Shown here one piece after another: positions 41,081-49,973 of a DNA stretch of 62,658 nt (position 1 is its first letter; the number at the start of each line of letters is the position of its first letter). Made by a program: the position numbers and the translations under genes. The DNA comes from Butyrivibrio sp. AE3009 (lineage in GTDB: Bacteria > Bacillota > Clostridia > Lachnospirales > Lachnospiraceae): NCBI RefSeq assembly GCF_000420845.1, contig NZ_ATVS01000023.1:1-62658 (forward strand), given 5' to 3'. Under the pieces are notes generated by a model, which saw only the letters and a program-made list of their open reading frames with translations, made no database searches and had not been told where the DNA came from.

Positions 41081-41953
41081 ATGAACAATCAGGATATAAA
41101 AACTGTCGAAGCAAATACGAGAATCCAGAATACGCTGCGGGGAGTTATCAGGTACGCTTTACTGACTGTGTGGGCGGTGCTGGTGCTGTTCCCTTTTTAC
41201 TGGATGATACTTACTTCGGTCAAAAGCTATGGCTCCTACAACTCGGAGTACATACCCAAATTCTTCACACTAAACCCCACTCTTGAGAATTACGTCCAGG
41301 CCTTCACTGCGGTGCCTCTGGCCAGGTATTATCTCAACACCTTTATTTTCACGGTGATAACAACGGGCCTTATGATGATCGTGGTGATCCTGTCGGCCTT
41401 TGCCTTTGCAAGGCTTGATTTCAAGGGAAAAGACATAGTGTTCACACTGTTTCTGTCACTGATGATGATTCCCAATGAGCTTGTCATCATCACCAACTAC
41501 GTCACCATAACCAATCTTAACCTGAGAAATACCTTCACAGGTCTGATCCTTCCTTCGGTGACCTCGGTGTTTTACATCTATCTATTGAAGGAGAACTTTG
41601 AACAGATCCCGGAGGAACTCTACAAGGCTGCCAAGGTGGACGGAACCTCTGATTTCAGGTATCTGCTTAAGGTAATGCTGCCAATATCAAGGCCCACACT
41701 GGTGACCGTTACTATACTGAAGGTCATCGAGTGCTGGAACAGCTACGTGTGGCCAAGACTTATCACCGATGATAAGAATTATTTCCTTTTATCAAACGGA
41801 ATACAGGAGATCAGGGAAAACGGCTTCGGAAGAGAGAACGTGCCTGCAATGATGGCGGCGGTCGTAGTTGTTTCTGTGCCGCTGGTTCTTATCTTTCTGA
41901 TCTTCAGACACAAGATAATGGAAGGCGTCGCAAGAGGCGGAACAAAGGGCTGA
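41081..41953 (+). CDS. sugar ABC transporter permease (UgpE/MalG type)
   Basis: This 290-residue protein has six membrane helices and the EAA loop LYKAAKVDGTSDFRYLLKVMLPIS. The FPFYWMILTSVKS start is typical of carbohydrate permeases of the second type. It lies between the first permease and the binding protein in one operon. Confidence 0.92.
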   Translation: MNNQDIKTVEANTRIQNTLRGVIRYALLTVWAVLVLFPFYWMILTSVKSYGSYNSEYIPKFFTLNPTLENYVQAFTAVPLARYYLNTFIFTVITTGLMMIVVILSAFAFARLDFKGKDIVFTLFLSLMMIPNELVIITNYVTITNLNLRNTFTGLILPSVTSVFYIYLLKENFEQIPEELYKAAKVDGTSDFRYLLKVMLPISRPTLVTVTILKVIECWNSYVWPRLITDDKNYFLLSNGIQEIRENGFGRENVPAMMAAVVVVSVPLVLIFLIFRHKIMEGVARGGTKG

Positions 41954-41958
41954 CAAAA

Positions 41959-43557
41959 ATGATTCATAATATGAAACGAATGCTTATCACAACTTTATCT
42001 GCTTTTATCGGCGTATTTGCGCTGACAGCCTGTCACGGCGCTGTGGCATCAAGGTCTTTTTCCGTGCCGGATGGCTTTGATGAGAGCAGGAATATAGAGA
42101 TCACCTTCTGGGCCAAAAATGATACCAACGTAACCCAGACCAAGATCTACAGCAAGGCTATAGAGGATTTTGAAGAGCTCTATCCCAATATTACAGTGAA
42201 CATGAGGCTCTACACGGATTACGGCAAGATCTATAACGATGTTATCACCAACATCTCCACCGATACGACGCCCAATGTCTGCATAACCTATCCCGACCAC
42301 ATCGCAACTTACCTGACAGGAAGCAACACAGTGGTGCCGCTGGATGAGCTGATGACTGATGAGAACTACGGGCTTGGAGGGAAGAACCTCAAGTTTGAAT
42401 CTCCCACAGTGGATGAGATAATCCCTGAGTTTTTGCAGGAATGCAGGATTGACGGTACCTGTTACTGTCTTCCTTACATGAGATCCACAGAGGCCTGCTA
42501 TGTCAACAAAACTTATGTTGAGAAGCTTGGATATACACTGCCCCGGACTCTGACCTGGGACTTTATCTGGGAAGTGTCGGAGAAGGCCATGGAGACTGAT
42601 ACTGACGGAACCTACAAGGTTAACGGCCAGAACGTCATGATTCCCTTCATCTACAAGTCCACTGACAACATGATGATAACGATGCTGAAGCAAAAGGGTG
42701 CGCCTTACACCGATTATGACGGCAGCATTCAGCTTTTTAACGACGATACCAAGGAGATACTTAAGACTGTCGCAGAGCACACAGGGACAGGCGCTTTCTC
42801 CACCTTCAAGATCTCGGGCTATCCCGCCAATTTCCTGAATGCGGGCCAGTGCATCTTCGCAATTGACTCAACTGCGGGAGCAACCTGGATGGGAAGTGAT
42901 GCTCCGCTGGTGGATATCGCCAAGGACAAGATTGTGGACTTTGAGACAGAGGTTATGATGCTGCCTCAGTTCGATACTTCGAAGCCCTATATGATGTCCC
43001 AGGGGCCTTCGGTATGTATTTTTAACAAAGCTGATTCACAGGAGGTGCTGGCTTCCTGGCTCTTTACCCAGTATCTTCTCACCAACGAGGTGCAGATAGC
43101 GTATTCGGAGACGGAAGGTTACGTTCCTGTCACCAGCAAGGCTCAGCTAAGTCCTGAGTATCAGGAATACCTTGAACTTGCCGGCACCGATAACACCACC
43201 CACTACGATGTTAAGATAAAAGCGGCGAGACTCCTTATGGAGAATGCCGACAAGACCTTCATCACCCCGGTTTTCAACGGCTCTGCCTCAGTAAGAGATG
43301 CCGCGGGGCAGCTGATTGAGAACGTGACCAAATCTGTCCGCAGAAAAAAGACCGTGGACGATGCCTATTTTGAATCTCTCTACAAGGAGACCGAGGCTTT
43401 GTATCACCTGGATCAGAGCAAGGTCCAGGCAGGAGGCAAGGCCGAGCTGGGAGAGCTTCCCACGGCGTCAAGGCTACTTATAACGGGACTTGTAGTGGTC
43501 TGGATACTTATAGGACTTTACTGGGCTAAAGAATTGATATTGCATCGTAACCGCTAG
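41959..43557 (+). CDS. sugar ABC transporter substrate-binding lipoprotein with C-terminal membrane anchor
   Basis: This 532-residue protein has a signal peptide with a lipobox-like LTAC. An extracellular solute-binding domain of family 1 follows (EITFWAKND ... YPNITVNM, CYVNKTYVEKLGY, AIDSTAGATWMG). Unlike ordinary binding proteins it ends with a hydrophobic helix and basic tail (LLITGLVVVWILIGLYWAKELILHRNR), so it would be held to the membrane at both ends. It is the last gene of the transporter operon. The sugar is unknown; GH27 and GH51 enzymes elsewhere in the window suggest plant oligosaccharides. Confidence 0.85.
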   Translation: MIHNMKRMLITTLSAFIGVFALTACHGAVASRSFSVPDGFDESRNIEITFWAKNDTNVTQTKIYSKAIEDFEELYPNITVNMRLYTDYGKIYNDVITNISTDTTPNVCITYPDHIATYLTGSNTVVPLDELMTDENYGLGGKNLKFESPTVDEIIPEFLQECRIDGTCYCLPYMRSTEACYVNKTYVEKLGYTLPRTLTWDFIWEVSEKAMETDTDGTYKVNGQNVMIPFIYKSTDNMMITMLKQKGAPYTDYDGSIQLFNDDTKEILKTVAEHTGTGAFSTFKISGYPANFLNAGQCIFAIDSTAGATWMGSDAPLVDIAKDKIVDFETEVMMLPQFDTSKPYMMSQGPSVCIFNKADSQEVLASWLFTQYLLTNEVQIAYSETEGYVPVTSKAQLSPEYQEYLELAGTDNTTHYDVKIKAARLLMENADKTFITPVFNGSASVRDAAGQLIENVTKSVRRKKTVDDAYFESLYKETEALYHLDQSKVQAGGKAELGELPTASRLLITGLVVVWILIGLYWAKELILHRNR

Positions 43558-43652
43558 GCTTGTATAATTCAATTGTTTGTAGTTGATAATGAGGCTTTGA
43601 CCCGGGACTAACCGTGCGAAGACCTCGGAAAACACATAATAGGAGGAATATT

Positions 43653-44516
43653 ATGAAAAAGACACTGGCAGTAGCACTTACAGCAGTTCTTGCACTTTCT
43701 GCAGCAGGTTGCGGCAAAAAGACAGCCACCAACACAGCAGGAGAGGCAGCAAGCGCAGTACCAGAGGCAGCACAGGAGGCAGCTAGCGTAGTAGCAGAGG
43801 CTGCAGAGGAAGCTGCAAGCACAGCAGAAGAGGTAGTAGAGGAAGCTGTAACAGAAACAGCAGCCAAGGGCGAAGGCGTTATGACATACGAGGAGTATGC
43901 AGCAGCTGAGCTTGATTCAGAGGTAGTTGTTGAGACCTACGTACAGGCTAAGCAGTCCTGGTGGGAGGATAAGGCAACCATCTACACACAGGATGCTGAC
44001 GGAGCTTATTTCATTTACGAGATGCCCTGCTCAGAAGAGGATTACAACAAGCTTGTTCCCGGAACCAAGATCAAGGTTACAGGTTACAAGTCAGAGTGGT
44101 CAGGAGAAGTTGAGATCGTAGATTCTACTTTCGAGATCGAAGAGGGTGACACCTTCGTAGCAACACCTGAGGATGTAACAGAGCTTCTCGGAACCGATGA
44201 TCTTGTTAAGAAACAGAACATTTTCGCAGCATTCAAGGGAATGACAGTTGAGCCTTCAACAGATGCTGACGGCAACGAAGTAGCTTTCCTTTACAAGTGG
44301 GACGGCTCAGGCTCTGAGGGCGATGACCTTTATTTCAACGTTTCCGTTAACGGACAGACCTACAACTTCACAGTAGAGTCTTACCTCTGCGACAAGGACA
44401 GCGATGTATACAAGGCTGTTCAGGCACTTGAGGTTGGTCAGACTGTAGATATGGAAGGTTTCCTGTACTGGTATGAGGGCGCTAACCCACACATCACATC
44501 TGTAACTGTTAAGTAA
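43653..44516 (+). CDS. secreted lipoprotein with OB-like beta-domain
   Basis: The precursor is about 287 residues: a signal peptide ending in SAAGC, an extremely Ala/Glu-rich linker of about 50 residues (AAQEAASVVAEAAEEAAS ...), and a beta-rich domain. That domain (MTYEEYAAAELDSEVVVETYVQAKQSWW ... KIKVTGYKSEWSGEVEI) looks like an OB-fold of the type seen in secreted nucleic-acid or ligand-binding proteins. The start at 43653 has aggagga 6 nt upstream. It is monocistronic with a strong terminator. Function unknown. Confidence 0.7.
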   Translation: MKKTLAVALTAVLALSAAGCGKKTATNTAGEAASAVPEAAQEAASVVAEAAEEAASTAEEVVEEAVTETAAKGEGVMTYEEYAAAELDSEVVVETYVQAKQSWWEDKATIYTQDADGAYFIYEMPCSEEDYNKLVPGTKIKVTGYKSEWSGEVEIVDSTFEIEEGDTFVATPEDVTELLGTDDLVKKQNIFAAFKGMTVEPSTDADGNEVAFLYKWDGSGSEGDDLYFNVSVNGQTYNFTVESYLCDKDSDVYKAVQALEVGQTVDMEGFLYWYEGANPHITSVTVK

Positions 44517-44545
44517 TTTGATTTTATATATTTTATGATCACAAG

Positions 44546-44577
44546 CCCCCATGGTTCAATTGAACTATGGGGGTTTT
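44546..44577 (+). terminator. intrinsic terminator
   Basis: The stem ccccca.ggttcaa / ttgaac.tatggggg is followed by tttt, 29 bp after the lipoprotein gene. Confidence 0.85.
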
Positions 44578-44638
44578 CGTGTTAATATCTCTAGGGAAAA
44601 AATAGGATACTATTGTTTGAAATACAGTGGAGGGCACT

Positions 44639-45307
44639 ATGAGCAAAGAGCCGAATATCACCAAGGAATGCGTTCAGACAGTTATAGATAAGAAGTTCAT
44701 CAGAATGTTCGATCTGCAGTACGCAGAGGGTAAGCACTACTTCGATGCCACCAGAAGAGATAAGGAGCACCTTGTGGCTCCAATGCCTGAGTCTGAGTTT
44801 AAGGCCATGCTTCCGGATGCGGTGAGCTGCGCCGTTATTATAGAAAACAAGGGCCAGGAGCCGAGGCTTCTTTTATCCTATGAGTTCAGATATCCAGTGG
44901 GAAGATTTCTTCTGGGAGTTCCCGCAGGACTCCTTGACCCGGAGGATTCAGACTGCGAGAATCCGGTACACACCGCTGCTATCAGAGAATTGCAGGAGGA
45001 GACCGGAATTGTTTTTAACCCTGAGACGGACAGCATCTATACCATCAACCCGCTGCTCTTTAGTACTCCCGGTATGACGGATGAGAGTAACGGCCTTGTG
45101 TGCATAGTGCTGAGGCAGGATACCACGGATAAGCTGGATCAGTCCGGAGCTCTTGGGCAGGAGTGTTTTGACGGCTTTGCCCTTCTTACAAGGGAGGATG
45201 CCAAGAGAATATTAAAGAGTGGACTGGATGACAGGGGACATTTCTATTCGGTTTACACCTGGGCTGCGCTTATGTATTTTGCCACTGATATGTGGAAAGA
45301 GTTGTGA
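44639..45307 (+). CDS. NUDIX hydrolase (ADP-ribose pyrophosphatase-like)
   Basis: This protein of about 222 residues has a NUDIX box GVPAGLLDPEDSD ... AAIRELQEETGI, with a short acidic insertion between the Gly and RELQEE parts, and a ..RYPVGRFLLGVPAG.. strand typical of ADP-ribose pyrophosphatases. FSTPGMTDES is the loop after the box that often binds the terminal ribose. The ATG at 44639, with ggaggg 5 nt upstream, is preferred over the GTG at 44627. Confidence 0.85.
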   Translation: MSKEPNITKECVQTVIDKKFIRMFDLQYAEGKHYFDATRRDKEHLVAPMPESEFKAMLPDAVSCAVIIENKGQEPRLLLSYEFRYPVGRFLLGVPAGLLDPEDSDCENPVHTAAIRELQEETGIVFNPETDSIYTINPLLFSTPGMTDESNGLVCIVLRQDTTDKLDQSGALGQECFDGFALLTREDAKRILKSGLDDRGHFYSVYTWAALMYFATDMWKEL

Positions 45308-45346
45308 TTTTGGGATATAGCGTTACAAGATTGGAGTAATTAGGAA

Positions 45347-48300
45347 GTGAAGTACGATGCATTTATAAGCTACAGACATCTGGAAAAGGATATGTTTGTG
45401 GCAAAGGGAATCCACAAGGCACTTGAGACAACCAAAATTCCCTTAAGGATCCGCAAGGAGATAGGAAGAAAGGGTATAGAAAGAGTTTTCAGAGATCAGG
45501 AAGAGCTCCCTATCGGAGCCAGCCTTAGCGACAACATTGAGTCTGCTCTTGAGCAGTCAGAGTTCCTTGTTGTTATCTGTTCACCACAGACCAAGGAGTC
45601 TGAGTGGGTAATGAAGGAGATTGATACCTTCATTGCCATGCATGGCAAGCAGAATATCCTTGCAGTTCTTGTGGACGGAGAGCCGGAGGATTCTTTTCCC
45701 CAGCAGCTTCTTACGGATGACTACGGCAATCCCAGAGAGCCTCTGGCTGCCGATGTGAGAGGCGATAGTAAGAAGGAGATCAAAAAGAAGATCAAGAGTG
45801 AGTCCCTAAGACTTGCCGCTTCCATCTTGTACTGTGATTATGACAACTTAAGGCAGCGCCACAGAGAGCGCATTATGAGAAGATATCTTGCGGTCACTGC
45901 GGGCGTGGCTGCTCTCGGAGTCCTTTTTGGCGTATATAATGCCTACAACCTGGCAAGAATTAATGAGAACTATCAGCAGAAGCTCACCAACGAATCCAAG
46001 ATTCTTGCAGCTACTTCCAAGCAGGTATTGGAGACCGGCGACCGCAAGGCAGCAACGCTGATAGCCCTTGAGGCCCTTCCCGGAGAGGGAGGCGACAGAC
46101 CATTTGTGCCTGATGCCATGGATGCTCTGGCGGATGCCCTTGGATCCTACAGCGTAGGCAGCACTATGAAGAAAGACAAGATTCTGTCCCATGATATCTC
46201 GGTTAGTGATTTTGCCGTTAATTCGGATAATACCAGAGTCGTTTCTTCCGATCAGCTTGATGAAGTTTATTACTGGAATGTGGACACCGGAGATCTTTTG
46301 TTCAAGAAGAACTCCATTTACTATGAGGGCCAGCGCGATAAGGTATCAGGCCTTGCAATTAACAGCGATGCGGTTTGCGCCGTTACAGAGCATTTCATGA
46401 CAGGATACGACGAAGCAGGAAATGTTCTCTATGAGAATCGTTTTACCGATGACTATGTGCTTTTTGCCAAATACAGCAAGGGCGGCAATTATGTTGCACT
46501 TAACTTCAGAGAAAGTGCTGCTGTGTATGATGCAAGAACCGGTGAACTTGTAAAAACCTTTGCTGACGAGGATCTTCTGTATTGTTCAGATATGATCTTC
46601 AGCCCTGATGACAGGTATGTTGGAATTCAGGCTGATTACGCCCTTCCTGACACTTCATTCAAAATGGCGGATGAAGACACCACCAATGTTATTGTGTACG
46701 AGATAGCCACAGGCAAACGTGTGGACCTTAACCTGCCCATGGACACTGTGCTTGATATGTTTTTTGCTCCGGATGATACTCTGCTGGTATGCTCCACTGA
46801 GCTGAATTCGCTTCTTGCTTCAGGAGACCATACAAATGTTGTACAGAAGTTTGACTACAAGACCGGCAAGGAGCTGTGGAGTACTGACGTTACCAGATCT
46901 CATATCGGGCCTGATAACAGCTATACATATGTTAAGTCCAGGATTATTGATACAACTGAAGGCAAGAAGGGCGAAGTTCTGGTTTCATCCGGTAGAAATA
47001 TGTATAACCTTGATCTGTACACAGGAGAGATCAATATTACTATTCCTATGGAGAATGATATTATCGGATTTTACTTAAACCCTGACGGTGAGGTCTTTAA
47101 TGTAGGAACTAGTGATGGCCATATTTCCGTTATGGATGGCAGCAGTGGTTACAATTATGCGGACTATGGCATTGAGGTGGGAGAGAACCTTACAGAGTAC
47201 AAGACAGGACCGTATTTGATTACGTCCATGCATCAGTCTCCGGATATCGTTGTTATGAGCTATATGGAAGACGATACCAAGGAGGTAGTGATCGACAGCC
47301 CTACAACCATATATGCAATGGCCACAAGCCCTGAGGAGACCAACTTTTTCTATACAACCAAAAAGTCCGGCTCTGATTCTCCCTATGAGATACATGTGGT
47401 CGATGCAGCTACCGACAAGGAGATCGCTGACTTTTCTTTCAGTGGTATTACTTCAGATGATATCAAATATCATGATGAAAACACACTGGTAGTGATGAGC
47501 TATGATACTGACCTTACCTTATGCCATATCGATACCGGCGATATAGAGACGATTCCTGATACAGCAGAGATTATGGATTGGGTTCTTTCCGGCGATCGTA
47601 ATGTTGCTCTTTCTGTAGATGGCAAGGAGTACAAGGCATATGATATTTCGGAAAAGAAGCTTTTGTATGAAGGCAGGTTTTCGGATGATTTTGAACGCGG
47701 ATACTGGAATGACGGCGTTTTGAACGAAAAGGGTGACACTGTATATTATTGGGATTTCTATGGACGGTTGTATAAATGCGATTTTGTTAAGAAGGAGTTT
47801 ACGCAGCTGTTCGAGGACTATACAGTGCTGAGTGCCTCTTTTACCGAGGATTTCTCCAAGGTTGTACTGGAGTGCGGCGATGGATTTGCCAGGGTTGCGG
47901 ACACAGCTACACTGGAAATCTCCGATGAGATAAGCTTCTTTGGCGGAACCAAGAAGAATCTTGAGTTCTCCGAGGACGGAAGCAAGTTATACCTGCAGGG
48001 GTCTGATTATTATTTCAGAATCTATGATCTTGAGACAGATGAATATGTATATATATCCGATGATCAGTTGGATATGGCTTTTTACACAAAAGAGATTCCC
48101 GAGAAGAATCAGTTCATCTTCTGCAATGAGAAGGAGCTGATTATCATTGATACCGACACCTATGGTATCCTCAGCAGAATAGAGTACGGTGGACTATATT
48201 TTACCAAGGAAGATATCGTCATTGGCATGAATGGTAAGACCATATACAAATTCCATGTCAAGAGTCTCGAGGATCTGATCAAAGATGCCAAAGAGAAGTA

Positions 48301-48352
48301 CGGCGATGCGAAGCTTACTCCCGAGCAGAGACTTAAATACAAATTGTCTTAA
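45347..48352 (+). CDS. TIR-domain, transmembrane, beta-propeller protein
   Basis: This 1001-residue protein has an N-terminal TIR domain (residues 1 to about 165, YDAFISYRH; ERVFRDQEELPIGASL; QSEFLVVICSPQTKESEWVMKEI, with E91 as the probable NADase glutamate). One membrane helix follows (residues about 180-200), then a linker and a large WD40/quinoprotein-like propeller (residues about 260-980) with repeated 'D..G' strands. The TIR domain would face the cytoplasm and the propeller would lie outside. A GTG start is used with ggag/aggaa upstream. Such TIR-propellers are common in Lachnospiraceae. A defence or signalling role is possible but unproven. Confidence 0.8.
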   Translation: MKYDAFISYRHLEKDMFVAKGIHKALETTKIPLRIRKEIGRKGIERVFRDQEELPIGASLSDNIESALEQSEFLVVICSPQTKESEWVMKEIDTFIAMHGKQNILAVLVDGEPEDSFPQQLLTDDYGNPREPLAADVRGDSKKEIKKKIKSESLRLAASILYCDYDNLRQRHRERIMRRYLAVTAGVAALGVLFGVYNAYNLARINENYQQKLTNESKILAATSKQVLETGDRKAATLIALEALPGEGGDRPFVPDAMDALADALGSYSVGSTMKKDKILSHDISVSDFAVNSDNTRVVSSDQLDEVYYWNVDTGDLLFKKNSIYYEGQRDKVSGLAINSDAVCAVTEHFMTGYDEAGNVLYENRFTDDYVLFAKYSKGGNYVALNFRESAAVYDARTGELVKTFADEDLLYCSDMIFSPDDRYVGIQADYALPDTSFKMADEDTTNVIVYEIATGKRVDLNLPMDTVLDMFFAPDDTLLVCSTELNSLLASGDHTNVVQKFDYKTGKELWSTDVTRSHIGPDNSYTYVKSRIIDTTEGKKGEVLVSSGRNMYNLDLYTGEINITIPMENDIIGFYLNPDGEVFNVGTSDGHISVMDGSSGYNYADYGIEVGENLTEYKTGPYLITSMHQSPDIVVMSYMEDDTKEVVIDSPTTIYAMATSPEETNFFYTTKKSGSDSPYEIHVVDAATDKEIADFSFSGITSDDIKYHDENTLVVMSYDTDLTLCHIDTGDIETIPDTAEIMDWVLSGDRNVALSVDGKEYKAYDISEKKLLYEGRFSDDFERGYWNDGVLNEKGDTVYYWDFYGRLYKCDFVKKEFTQLFEDYTVLSASFTEDFSKVVLECGDGFARVADTATLEISDEISFFGGTKKNLEFSEDGSKLYLQGSDYYFRIYDLETDEYVYISDDQLDMAFYTKEIPEKNQFIFCNEKELIIIDTDTYGILSRIEYGGLYFTKEDIVIGMNGKTIYKFHVKSLEDLIKDAKEKYGDAKLTPEQRLKYKLS

Positions 48353-48474
48353 AAGATTATAAAGTGATTGAGAAAATTACTAAAGTTTCCGATATAATAG
48401 TAAGAAAGAACGTTATGTCTTTCCATACATGCAAGGATGCGTATACGGGAAACACCCGGGAAATGGAGGGAACC

Positions 48475-49227
48475 ATGAGTAATATTTCCGAGATCACTGC
48501 TGCCGCCGGCGCATACGAGACCGGTAAGAGTACAGGCACAAAGGATACGCAGAAGACCACCCAGACCGGCAATTACGGCAAGACACTGGGCAAGGTACAG
48601 CTATCCGAGGAAGGCGCCAAGTACTACGAAGAGCTTAAGAAAAAATATTCCGGAATGGATTTTGTTCTTGTCAGCAAGGACATGAAGGAATATGCCAAGC
48701 AGAATGCCAGCTCCTTTGGAAACGCCAACAGAATGGTGGTTCTTATCGACGAAGAGAAGATAGAGCGCATGGCTACTGATGCGGATTACAGGGCCAAGTA
48801 CGAGGGGCTTATTTCCAGAGCCCAGTCCCAGATGCCGCAGCTTCAGAATGTCATGGCAACCAAATCCGGCGTCAAGACCATCGGAATGCAGGTTAATGAC
48901 AACGGAACCGCTTCCTTCTTTGCCGTAATGCAGAAATCTTCCAAGGATATGGCGGATAAGCTAAAGGAGAAGAGAGCTGAGAAAAAGAAGGCAGAGAAAG
49001 CCGAGCTTAAGAAGGAGCAGAAAGAAAAAATCAAAGAGAACCTTCAGAAGAAGATCGCCGATAAGGGGGACATCCCCGAGGACGAGGAGGATTATGTCAT
49101 CCTCATGGCGGATTCGGTGGAGGAACTTATCAAAAAGATAGATGATTACAACTTTAGTCTGCGGGCTGACAGCGTTCAGACCCCTGCAGAGAAGATGGTG
49201 GGGCAGTCCATTGACTATAAAGGCTGA
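48475..49227 (+). CDS. DUF6033-like protein
   Basis: This protein of about 250 residues has a Ser/Thr/Gly-rich N-terminus, LGKVQLSEEGAKYYEELKKKYSGMDFVLVSKDMK and VVLIDEEKIERMA in the middle, then a highly charged coiled coil (residues about 158-200, KEKRAEKKKAEKAELKKEQKEK) and an acidic C-terminus. This matches DUF6033 proteins, which occur in Lachnospiraceae and often near flagellar or envelope genes. The start at 48475 has ggaggg 7 nt upstream; the frame's earlier ATG at 48364 lacks a good site. Function unknown. Confidence 0.7.
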   Translation: MSNISEITAAAGAYETGKSTGTKDTQKTTQTGNYGKTLGKVQLSEEGAKYYEELKKKYSGMDFVLVSKDMKEYAKQNASSFGNANRMVVLIDEEKIERMATDADYRAKYEGLISRAQSQMPQLQNVMATKSGVKTIGMQVNDNGTASFFAVMQKSSKDMADKLKEKRAEKKKAEKAELKKEQKEKIKENLQKKIADKGDIPEDEEDYVILMADSVEELIKKIDDYNFSLRADSVQTPAEKMVGQSIDYKG

Positions 49228-49260
49228 TATACATAAGTTGGGGCGAAGGCCGGGGGAAAC

Positions 49261-49959
49261 ATGTATAGAGTAGCGATTTGCGATGACGAAGAAAACTGTA
49301 TCAGAGAGGCAACACAGTTGCTTAACAATTATAGAAGAACACATCCACTGCTGATATTTGACGTGGATGTGTTCACGTCGTCTATAGAGCTTTTGGGAGC
49401 AATGGAGAAGGACAGCTACGACATATATCTGCTTGATATTTATATAGACAGGATGAATGGCATAGAGATAGCACAGGCCATAAGAGATAAGGATGAGGAT
49501 GCCAATATTATTTTTATGACTTCCTCCAATGCTTTTTACAAAGAGGCCTTCAGGATCCAGGCCGTTCATTATCTGGAAAAGCCCATTTTACAGGATGATT
49601 TCTATGAAGCCATGGACAGAGTCTGCCACAGCGAGGAGACCAGGTTTCTTACGGTTAAGGACGGCGGCGCTGTCAGCAGGGTTGCTGTAGGGGATATCCT
49701 GTACGTGGAATCCGAGGACCATTACAAGAGGATTGTTGCCGAGAACGAGAGCTATCTTGTAAGGAGCACTCTTAAGGAAATATCAGAGGAGCTCTATGAA
49801 CCCTATTTCTACAGCCTTGGAATAAAGAGCATTATCAACCTCAAGAAGGTTTTGAGAATATCCAAAGACACGCTTGTTATGGAGGATGGAAAAGAGTTTT
49901 CAGTGCCCAGGGGAACCTACAGAACGCTTAGTGAGATGATCCTTAACTATTCGTTCTGA
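49261..49959 (+). CDS. LytTR-family response regulator
   Basis: This 232-residue protein has a receiver domain (VAICDDEENC; phospho-Asp in YLLDIYIDRMNG, near residue 59; YLEKPI). A LytTR DNA-binding domain follows (residues about 125-230, GDILYVESEDHYKRIV, YLVRSTLKEI, INLKKVLRI). It should bind paired direct repeats. Its stop overlaps the hybrid kinase start region by 1 nt (TGATG), indicating an operon with that kinase. Confidence 0.9.
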   Translation: MYRVAICDDEENCIREATQLLNNYRRTHPLLIFDVDVFTSSIELLGAMEKDSYDIYLLDIYIDRMNGIEIAQAIRDKDEDANIIFMTSSNAFYKEAFRIQAVHYLEKPILQDDFYEAMDRVCHSEETRFLTVKDGGAVSRVAVGDILYVESEDHYKRIVAENESYLVRSTLKEISEELYEPYFYSLGIKSIINLKKVLRISKDTLVMEDGKEFSVPRGTYRTLSEMILNYSF

Positions 49960-49973
49960 TGAAAGGATGGCTT

